A DNA stretch of 64,000 bases from Turritopsis dohrnii (taxonomy: Eukaryota > Cnidaria > Hydrozoa > Anthoathecata > Oceaniidae). Position numbers and translations under genes: made by a program. The notes below the pieces were generated by a model. It saw nothing but the letters and a program-made list of their open reading frames with translations. It was not told where the DNA came from and searched no databases. Where the stretch lies: the NCBI GenBank assembly GCA_027922465.2, contig BQMF02000048.1, positions 1,116,001 to 1,180,000 of the forward strand, written 5' to 3'. Positions 23,601-35,600 of the stretch are shown piece by piece; position 1 is the first letter of the stretch, and each line of letters opens with the position of its first letter.

Positions 23601-26600
23601 ATATCACTTGGAAACTTATAGAAATTATAACTTCTGGTAAAGAAAAATGTTTAGTTTTTAACTAATTCATGTCCCTTCTTTTTGGAAAATATAATTAAAT
23701 TATGTAAATTATATAAAAGCAAAATTATGTGGCCCATTGTAAATTCAGTGACAAGACAACATCACCAATATTCTAAGGTAATGCTTCATCACATAGTAAT
23801 ATTAAGTGTGTTCTCTCAAGCTGATTTCTCTGGTTCACTGAGAATAATGACAGCAAAAGACAGTGGTTGTTATGATACTTGCTACTAAATTTCAAGATCT
23901 ATCATAAAAAGTAGACAGCTGATTTCTTTATCATATGTCATTTAGATAGCCCCAAGAAATCAGTTCTTAAAAAGAAATTGCCGCCAATTGCATCAAATGA
24001 GTTGAAACTGAAAATGTGCAGGTATTTGTTCCTTTGTTTCCTCAGAATGACTCCTCTACCTTTCTCCTCTTTTAAAGATTGTAAATCATTTGAGCTGTGC
24101 ATTGGTTTTTCTTGCTATATGTTTCCACTCTGGGAACCTGTCTCAAGGTATCTAACAGATCACAGTCTGTGCAGTATCAGATGCAATTTTTTATTCAATG
24201 TTCCCTGTTTTTCAGAGAGTCACTAAACTGCTTACAATTGTTTTCAGGGTGTTGAAAGATTGTTTGTTCAGCAGCAGTTGTCTCCAATGCTTAATTCTTC
24301 AAAACATGTCATTAACTCAGCCATGTTTGAATTATTTGGCCAAGGTATGACTGATACATAATAGAGTAATGCATCTTATGTTTTTTATAATAATTTTTTT
24401 TATTTTTGTATTTCTAGGGTGTCACCAAATCAACTTCGTTAAAATATCTTTCTTTGGAGCAATGTCTCATTGGAGATAAGAATTTACCATGTGAGTCATT
24501 TTATGCACTATCTTAATGCTTTTAGTTGATTTAACTAATAATAATCTCCTTAGTTTTGTCAGTCTGCTATCAAAATTGAAAGATTAAAGCAGCAGTGGCA
24601 TAACAGTAACATGTTCGACTGGCACACCAGAACTGTTCCCCTATGAAGTCTTTTGATGTTTCAGTGTCAATAGGGCTGGGTGAGGTATAAGTTTAGTTAA
24701 AATGTCAATGCGATGAAGAGCATTAAAAAAGAACAGAAAAGAAAGTTGGGCTTGGGAGGTGAAAAAAATGGGCAAAAATATTTTATTGAGAAAAGGACAG
24801 TGTGAAATGAAAATTAGAAAAAAATGATGAAAATAGTGCTGGTCGCAATTCAAATAATTCTGATCAGAAAGCGTTTCCTGGTTACTGTTTTATCTAGAGA
24901 ATTAAAAAATGCATTTTTTTTTACCTGAATTTTTTGATACCATTCTCTTGAAGTTCACTGCAAACTAAAAAAGCTTTGTCTAAGGGGCTTAGTTGCTTTT
25001 GTGCACTCTCATAAGACATTTCATAAAGGAACAGATTTCCTAAAGAAACAATTTGGAGGGGGATAAATTTAAATTTGATCTTTATGCATCATGTGACAGA
25101 TTAAGTGTCTTACTGCATCAGTACATGTGAGTGTAATTCGAATAAACAGAAAAAAGTTGCAGAACAACTAGATCGGTAATAGATTCAGACCTCCCAGAGT
25201 GTCCTAAAATCCTAAAATGTCCTAAAATTATAAATTTTAGTAATTTTGTCCTAAATTGTCCTAACTTTTGGTATATTGTCCTAAATGTCATAAAATTTAG
25301 GATAAAATTAAATGAAAAAAAAATAATTCCTGTTTTTGAGTGTAGTTATTGAGATATTGAGATACATTATATATTTTGAGTATATTTTGAGTATATTTTG
25401 TTTCAGCTTTCGTTGAATTGTCTACTATCATTCTCATTTTTGACTGAATACAACCTTGTAAAGGAGATATTTTTTCAGCGGAATACGGAAAATGCCAAAA
25501 GGTCTTCTCAGTTAATAGAAATGGTATATCACAAATCAGGAGTCTTACAAGTAGCAAGCTGCATTGTACCAGTGAGAAGGAGGGAAAGAGAAAATACCAC
25601 TTAAGACAGGACAGTGACAATGCATTACAATTAAAATGTCCATAAATAACATTAACTAGAGTTGAATTAACCAGGAAAACAGAGATTGTTCCGACTTTAA
25701 AATGTGTTGAGTCTAACTTTTTATTCTCTTCAACTAATGAAGATGTTTCCGGATTTAGAAATTGCGAATTTGTAAAACAGAATACACTATTCAGTTTGGA
25801 ATGTATCCTTATTTGAAAGATCTTTTACTAGAAGTTATGAGAAATTTAGTTTTGAAATCTGTTTCGGAAAAAAGAACTTGAATAGATCTCGTTTCAAGTG
25901 TAAATAGTTTTTGACAGTTTTTGTTTTCATTTAGCTTTTGAGTTAACTATATTACTCCAGTATTTTTAACAGTTGAAGTTAATGAGTTTCCTTTGTATCA
26001 CTTTTGATTATACCATTGAGTTATCTAGTAGACTTTACATTGAACAAAACAAGACTACATGGATTGATAATGAACATGAAGCTAAAGAACTAGCTTTTAA
26101 CAAAGTCGAATCATTTGCACCTTCATATTACTCAAAATGTAGATAACAGACAATCATTTGTTTTCTTGTTGTTTTTACCCTAACTTTTAGGTTTTTCCGC
26201 ACTTAAGGTATACAAGGTTTGATAGTTGTTTATGCTTATTTACACTCATTAAAAGTCGAAGCCAAGGGAAACTTTATGTTGTTCTTCGTTATTATGTATA
26301 TCTAATCTTGATTTTCTTTTGATGGTTTAATTTAATGATATGCTTAAATAAAGATATGTTTACTGTAACAGGTTCATAATTTGGGAATTGTCCTAAAGTT
26401 GTCCTAACGTTTTAGTCTTTGTCCTAAATTTTCTTAAATTTTGCCCTAAAATGTCCAAAAATACTATCTAAAATTGTCCTAAATTCATAAAAAAATTACT
26501 TGATTTTGCTCTGGGAGGTCTGTAGATTGAACCAAAGGTTGTTTTTCATCCTCACTTCTTTCTCGTTTTGGTCAGTTTCAATTGCTTCAATTTGCAGGGA

Positions 26601-29600
26601 TCGATATAAGAAGTTGTTTAGATATATACATAGTTGCAACCAGGATAGATGTATTGTAGGTAATTCTGTATATCTTCTGATCAGAAATAAATGTAATGGA
26701 GAAACCTTCTAAAAAAGCTCTTTTGTGAAAGCATTTTTCTTGGTTTAAATGAACCCGACATCAGCCACGGTTAAATGAGTAAAAAGTTTGTAATAGACAT
26801 TGGGAGGAATGGGAACTGTTACATTTCATATTCTGATTAATTGAGATATGAGTGTATAAACAAGTTTTACCGTATAAAAATCCTAAATACGGTAAGTTTT
26901 CAACAATTTTTTTAACAATAAGTTCAATGTTGGTGTGTATATGACATGCCAACGATAGCAGTTTGCATATGAACAGAATATTTAAAAATGCAAAGAATTC
27001 ATGGAGCCTTTAACATTTCACAATAAACTTCCATCTTTAGCTCTAATCCCAGCTATTAAAAAGTCAGCATCCCTTTTGGCCATCAATTTTTTTGGATGTC
27101 GCCTCACTTGGCCAGCTGCGCAAGAAATAGCTTCTGTAATTAAGGTACTCTACTTTCTAGTTTTATGTTATGACTTTTTTTATCTATTTTATTATAATTA
27201 TATTTAAATTTACTTGGACTCCAGTTAAACATTGCAGATTTCATTTCCAATTCTCTATGATGACAAACCATAACACGGGGGTGATGCAGGTATTGAATAA
27301 GTTTCAGCCCCTGTAACACTGCTATGAAATTTGACTTGTATTAGCCCCCTCCTGAATAGAAACAGAATGGTGATTTTTGTAAATAAATAATTTTTTCATT
27401 AACAATCATAACAATCATATCAACCGTTCATCTCAATCATTTAGATTTTTAACTAAGCTATAGTTGATGTCACTCACTCACCCCTCATCATGCGTCATAA
27501 TAATGTCTGTGAATTTCGAAGCAGAATCACTAGCTGTTCTAGCAATCAGCTCTCCATTAATCGGTTGAATCGGATAGTTTCGATCATTGTGAGCTTGTCA
27601 CAATTTTTTTGCGTTATTTTGAATTAAACAAGACGCAGATATGGACAAAGCAATAGTTTCATCACTCTCCATTAAGTAATAATCATTTCTCCCATCTGTT
27701 TGCCGTACGTGTCAACACAACGTTTTTTTATTGTTATTAAGCCGACCGCATTCTAGACCGACGTGTTGGCCAACATCGCTCAACAACATGTTGTCTCGTT
27801 TTCGATGTTCGATTTTTATGTGAGGAGAAATTTTAGGCAGACTCACGTTTTAATTTAAAAAATGGATTCATGGCAAGCAACAACGGGGCAACAATTGAGC
27901 AAGAAAAGTTGTTCCAACGCAATTATCCATGCCATCACTAAGTGTTAAGCCAAAGTAATAGTAGCACAAGTGGCAATTATTACTTCTTCTTCATACATCA
28001 TTGCAAACTCAACTCCTCTAAACACATAACGTACTGCGCGCTTTTTTGTTTTAATATTTGATTTGATTTTTAAATATGCTTTGAAAATATCCCGTGTATT
28101 TTTTTCAAGAATTATAAAAGAACTAGCCGATAAGGCGGCGTCGCTCGCCACCCATGTTCAGCATGCGTCCAGTTCACGAAAAATAAAATGAAGAATTGGC
28201 AATGATAAGTTTGCCCATGTTGTAGTGTTGCATATAACTGGTAAAATTTTTACCAGTTTTAGTCAATGTGAGTTGAACCGAGAGAAAGGATTAGTCAATT
28301 AAATTTCCCCTGCAGACATAAAAGAATCAAACATCAAAGTAATAATAAAAATTGGAACATCAAAATTCTCGATATTCCCTCTTTTTGACCAAAACCATGT
28401 TTTTTATACACAGAAGATGAAATGAAGAACACATGCAAAACCATTTACCAACTATTTGCCTAATCAGAATGAAACTTTTTACCCCGGAGATGCGAATTAT
28501 AACCAAACATCGCAACACTTAAAATGCCCTACTATTGACCAAAAACAATTTTTTTGATACACAGAAAATGCAAAGTAACTTATAAAAATTATTTTCTACC
28601 CTGGAGACGTGAAACAAACATTGCAGCACTTAAAATGCCAAATTTGGACCAAATTTTGAAAATTCTTCAATTTTCATGAAATTTTGCACGGGTCACAATT
28701 GAAAGGTGCTGATTTCAAATTTGACAATGATTTTGCCAGGTTTGACTAAAATTGGGCAATTTAAGCCAAATTTGGACCAAATTCCGAAAATTCTTTAGTT
28801 TTCATAAAAATTTGGACGGATCACATTTGAAAGATGTTGTTTTCGAATTTGACAATGATTTTGGTCAGATTTTACTAAAATTGGACAATTTGGGCCAAAT
28901 TCCAAAAGTTCTTCAATTTTCATGAACTTTTGCACAGAGCACAATTGAATGGTGCGGATTTCAAATTTGACAGTCATTTTGTCTGATTTGACCAAAAATG
29001 AACAATTTGGGCCAAATTTGTAACAAATTTCGAAACTTCTTTAATATTCATAAAAATTTACAAAGCACAAATGGAAGATGTTGATTTTGAATTTGCCAGT
29101 CATTTTGTTAGATTTGACCGTAATTTGGCAATTCGGCAAGTTTGTATTTTTGAAACCAGATCTGTATCGTTGTGTTACGTCCTGAAGTCTTCAAGCCAAG
29201 CGGCTTCTTGTTCTTATTAAATTCCTACGCGTAGATTTAAAAAAAATAAGAAAAAAATAACAGGTGCACTCAAAATATCGTAGTATTCTTCATGATTATT
29301 CTTTCGTGTAATGGGGCCAAAAAAAATATAAACAACTTTCTTTCTCATGTATTCGTCAATGTTATCCAAAGTGCAGAAAACCTCCACCGACTGCTTCTGT
29401 ATTCTGAATCATGCACATCTTAATGATTTGAAAACTCCTCTCGTAACTTTGAACATTGTGTATGACCTCTAGAAACAATTCTGAGCAAGTGTTGTACAGC
29501 TTTAGGCTTCCTGAAGGACTGCATATCTAAAGCATGCCACTTATCAGGCCCCAAATGAACCAAAAACATATCTTTGCGATAGTCCTTAAATTATAAAACT

Positions 29601-32600
29601 TCAGGACTAGCCAAAATCTCCTGCCGAAAGTTTCCGTTATTAATGTACATCAACATGCGCCAGATGGCATAAAACGAAAAATAAACCACATTTAACGAGT
29701 ACCATTGGCAGCCCACGAAATTCAAAGACATTCGTAACGGCATGTTCCTAATCCGGCGAAAATTTGCCGACCTAGGTCTTAAATGGGGTCGGCATTGCCG
29801 TTTTCCTTGTATCTCTGGGTCGGCACAATAGATTTTTTATCAATTAATAAGTGAAAATTTACTCTATTTTGACTAAACGTAGCAACCATTCGCAAGACGA
29901 GTACAGAAATATTGACCAGTCAGAAACATTTCCACTGCGGAACATCGTGCCTGCAATTGAGTAGACACCGGTCGTTAGTCAAGATAAGTCATATTTTAAA
30001 GGGAGCTGGAAACTAAGATGCTTTTTAATTTCATTGAATAACACGAAAACGAGTCCTACTGGTACCACTTATGTTTTCATATTCTTTCGTTAGGTGATCA
30101 AAGGAATTCGTACAACGAAGGAAATTTCAAAATTACCTTAGCAACGGTGGTCGTTCTCCCTAGCAACAACAAAGAGGAACGTGATAGCGAGCGCTAGCGC
30201 GATCTCGCGCTTCATAATGACAAGACTGAGTCGCACGCCTGAACTACGAAATAACCCTTTTGTGCGTGCGATAAATCGCGATAAATCGCACACCTAGTAA
30301 TGTTTTTCATTGACAAGACTGAAAACTGTTGCGCAGTGATTTCTTCGAAATTCATTTGGTTTTTGTTACTTCACAATCAAAGTCAGAAAGATTCCTTAAG
30401 AATGAAACTACAAAGAAATGTAGAAATGCCGTGAATGTCGGCAAATCAAAGAAAAAAGAAAATGTCGTAAGAAACGCCAGTCTGGGCCGGCACGAGGCTG
30501 CCGAAGCCATGGTTACCTTGGTCGGTTTTTTGGTCGGCTTTGCCGAATGCCGACCTGAATGGGCTGCATTGGTCATCGTACCTTGTTTGGATTTGGCCTC
30601 TAATTGTTCCACTAGAATTTTCATTAGAATTGAACAATTTTCAAAATTTGGTCCAAATTTGGCCTAATTTGACCTTATCCACAATTTGACCTTCATATTT
30701 GATATTAGCAGTACAAACATGTTCCACTATTAAATTTTTATTAAAATTGAACGATTTTCAAAATTCATAAATCGTAGGAAATTTTTGTAAACTTTAATAA
30801 CTCGATTCTTTCAAAGCAATATAATACTATCGAATTAGCAACTCGGAAAAATAAAAAAAATAAAAAAATTACGAGTTAGTAACTCGGGAAAATTATACGA
30901 GAAACTCGGGAAACTCGGAAAGTAATTCGGAAAAAATAACACAAAAAAATATTTCCGAGGTATGTTCTAAATTATGTTTTTACTGAAGATGGGGTGAGCC
31001 GAAAAGCTTTTAGATAAATTGTGTTTCGTTATTCTTTGTTTCCGAGTTAGTAACTCGAGTTGTAACTCGGTTTTGTAACTCGGGAATTCCGAACCTCGAA
31101 AATGGGTATCGATGGAATTTTTCCATGAGTTAGAATGGAATAAGATCTTCACTTTGTGCATGTTCCATATTCGATTTAGCATGATCCAATGAAAGAAGTG
31201 GAGGGCCGCTAAAAGGAAATAGCGCCTTGGGATATATACGTGTTATGAAAACTTTTAATGATGAATGGAACCTTAAGAAAACCGTTGTTGATTGAATACT
31301 GCGGAGTCAAGAAAGCGTGATTTTTCAACGTAAGTAGTGGGAACAGATGAAAAGAAAGAGAAAAACATCTGCGTTTGAAGATTTCAAAACTTTACTTTTG
31401 ATGGCAGTTGACACTGAGATTTTGATTGACTCTTGTTCCTCTTGATGAAAATATAGAGTCAGGAAATGGACGAACTGTTGTCTTCCCAAGTGAAAATAGA
31501 ACAAAAAAAAGAAAGGAAAAACTTCTGTGCAGCCCCAATAGTTAACATTAAGATTTTTGTTTTTAAACATTAGTGATTCTCTTCTAGTTTGAGAAATAAG
31601 TGAAACAAAGAAGTGAAAGAAATAATAGAAATAAATAAATATTGATACTGCTGTGTAACTTAAACCTGTAAACATCGGAAGCAGTCGACAGATAAAGATG
31701 TTTCTCGTCATTGCAATTGTGGCTTTTGTATTTGTGGCAGTTCCTAATGCATCAAACGTATATATGATCTACAAGAACGACAATTTGCGGCTTCCTAGAT
31801 ATTATTTCATTGGAAACATATCAGTTTGCGATTCGCTGCTATCTGCTCTAATGGTCGTTACATTTTGTCGTGTATTCATTTCCTATATCTTCAGTCCATC
31901 TTAGCAACGCTAATGATTTCTGTTGATCGACTTATTGCTATTTGGTATTGTTTAACCCATTAGGTACCATGAAAAGGGATTTATGTGTTATTATTAATCA
32001 TTTGAATATTCATCTAGTTTTATCCTGAAACCAGTTTATTCGCTGGTCCCATTTTTCTACGCACAGTGTGAGTGCCTAAATTTTCAAGTTGCCCTGAGGC
32101 AACACAGGGACTGTTGCCTAAAGGCAACTTTTGGCAAACACATGTATCTTCTCCTTATGATATTTGAATATTACTGTGCATAGTGCATTTTATTATATTC
32201 AACTCAGTAACAATTACTCAAAATTCAATTAGTGCAAATTCGTGATCTTTATAGTGTTGCCTGCGGGCAACGCGGGGTGTCAAGCAGAAACGGACACTTT
32301 TTTCTACAATTAAATCATTTGTTCAGTCCTTTTCAAGTTTTATTTCATTTAGAAGATAAAATAATTGAAGGGAAAAACTAGCTGCCACTTATTTAACCCC
32401 TTAATGTTGCCCTGGAGCAACACAGGGCGATATGAATCAATCGAACAATTGGAACATGATATTTTCTATGAATATAAAGAAGCATTATCCTAGATATGAA
32501 TATTTTTTTTAAATTAATAAAGAAATCTTTGTGATGAAAGGAAATTATTTTGGAAAAATTATAAGTGAACTGCCTAAATAAGAATAATTGGTCAAATAGT

Positions 32601-35600
32601 CCCAGTAAGTGATTGATACAATTAAAACATATATTTCCTGAGGGACTCGTTTTGCTACACGACTGTTAAAAAATCTTGCCTCAGTTGATTTAACAATATG
32701 CTTTTGATAAGAGTGGTCTTTCAGGTAACTGGTGGCGATAACACGTAGATGCTCTAGAAGAGTGCACTCCTTCTCTAACAGTCTGTATAATATCCAGGAA
32801 TTGTACAAACTGACCTGAAGACAATACACAAATATAGGCCAGTACCACTTTCTATTTCTTATGCATGGGTGGTAAGCAGCTAATGATTGATCCATTTGAT
32901 CGGTTCCACATACATTCATTATAAGCCTCTAACAATTTAGGTCTAGGCACATTGACATACAGTGAAGACTGTTTTGACCACCTCTTTGCTGTTCCCACTG
33001 GTTCCGCACTCTCAAAGTTTGAGCCAACAGTAACTGGACCATTATCACTCCAAGCTACTATCTCAACACCACATTGCCCCTCTACAAAACCTTCATAATA
33101 TCCCTTTGGTTGTTTTTTTATGTCAGCTTTCTGGGAAAGTGGGCAATCTTGTAACAGATTGGCCCTCAGTGTTCCTGTGCAACCAATGCCCTTTATGCTT
33201 CCTAGGTGCTTCATAAGAGGAATAGAGTTAAAGTAATTGTCAATAAACACAGAATAGTTACCTGTGCCTAATGACTCCCGGAGGTTCAAGACTACACTTG
33301 GTCCCAAACCAAAGTCTTTAGCATAGTCATTAGTGGAGCCTTTACTCTGATAAATTTCAAAGTCATAAAGGTAGCCACCTTTTAGATTTAAGCAACATTC
33401 TTTATAGCCTGATCGAATCGGTTTTAAAGGCATACCTTGTTTTATTCGTTGGCCAAACTTTTCAAAGTAGGGTATCATGGACTCATCCACATTTACCGAC
33501 TTTGTTTTCATTGCAAATTTTCTGAATCGTTCTTTACACATATCCAACAAAGGGCGCACTTTAGCACATTTATCATTTTGATTCAGATTAGCATTATCAC
33601 TAAAGTGTATAATACCTAAGCACTTGTTTAAATCGGTTTTGTGGCATAGCATCACAAACTAATGGCTGTTGTACATTGGAGGCTTCCTCCCAATACATTT
33701 TATATGATGGAAGCTGATTATAGCCACTAAGAATCAAGATTCCGATAAATGCACGTAGTGTACTGTTATCAATACTACTCCAACCAACGACAGCCTGTTC
33801 TATGGCATATGCATTTGTCATCTGAACTATTTGATCCAAAAGCTCATCATCAAAAAAAGTTCAAACAACCTAACATGTGACCAATTGTGGTCATTACAGT
33901 CCATGTCATCTCTCAATTGAATTTGTTTTTCATTCTCCTTAATTTTTTCCCATACATGTGATGCAAGGGAATTGTCAGTCTTCGATGATGCAGTATAATC
34001 TTTATCAAGATGATATAGATCATTTTTGTTAGAAATAACACGCACCTCATCCTCGTCTTGAGTAATTACTTGTAGCTCACAGGAAGCCAGTACCTGCCGT
34101 TTTGATAGTTGATGGAACTGTGGAACTTCTTCTTCATCACCAGAATCTTCATCTGATCCATTTCCATCTGGCGGTGTTAGGAAGAGATCTGCACCTAACC
34201 ACTTATTATTGGTCTCCAGAACGTCAAGTACATCATGTACAGAAATATTTCCTTCATTGTTTGCACTGATATTTTTGGAATTGCTTGTGGTAATAAGCGA
34301 TGTGCGTTTTGATCCTCTTGTTATCAGTTTGTCCTCAACTTTCTTTTTTTTTGCTTTCTTTGAGGCTTCATCCTCTTCCTTTCACTTTTCTGTTTTAGAA
34401 TGTTCACATTCCTCCTCTTCTTCGGCATAACAAATGCTATTCCTTTTTCGAGAGCTTTTCCTTCCTTCAATCTTAATTTTGATCCCAGGTTCTTTGTCAT
34501 TGTCAATATCGAAATCTACTTGGGGTACTGGGGCAACATCAACTATTTCTTGTGTTTCTAACCTTCTAACCTTAATTCGTTGGGATCCACAACTGACTGT
34601 GTTCCATCAATTATCCACTTTACTCTAACATCATCATTGCTGAGCACCCTAACCACATGTCCATAAAATCGCGAATCAGAATCTGATGCATCTTCAATGA
34701 AATAATATCCTGAGACTTACACATGTGCACCAACCTTGAATTTATTTTCACGTACACGCAGTTTAGCTGCATTAGCCTTTTTTTGTTTATATACAATAGT
34801 AATTTATTAATTTTGCATCGAAATAATAAAAAAATAAATCACATTCTGACTTCTTCTGACCAACATAAACCTATTTTCTGGCGTTGCCACAGGGCAACGT
34901 TCAGAAAAAACCATTAAATGCATCCTAAAACATGAGGCTGTTATATAGGATGATTAAAAGCAGCAAGTTATGCAATTTGTGGCTTCTAAATATGCTAATA
35001 CGACAAGTTTGGAAAGTTTTATTAATTGTTGCTTTTGAGCAACACTCCTCGCGTTGCCCAAATGCAACTTCGACTTTCAATTACGATTGTAGCCTTTGAC
35101 GTAACCCATTTTGTATGGAATTTTTTATAAAGATGCACTTTAAGTATTGGAGAATTGAACCAAGATATAGAATCTCCAATTCAAGATCAGCATTTTCATC
35201 GTTAAAACAATTTCTGTTGCAAACTGGCAACACGAAGAAAATTTCAAATTTCCCTAGCAACTGCTAGTTCTTATTGCTAGGAAGATTTCAATATCGTCAA
35301 ATACACAGTAAATTTTGACAGAACACAATATGACCATTACATAGATGTAGTTACTTGAGCCCAATGTACTGAAAACTATCTGTAATGCACCTACAAAGTT
35401 TTGTTGCCCTCAGGCAACACGGGTACCTAATGGGTTAAGGTACCATTCCATTGTGACAGATACATTTTGCTGTCGTGTCTTGTTGTCCAATTGGTTGTTG
35501 ACATTGATTTTAGGAGCCATTCCCAATTTGTATTACCTGTTCAGTGGAGATGAAAAAACATCTTTCATATTAGGAAGAATTTTCTTGTATGTGGTCGTAT

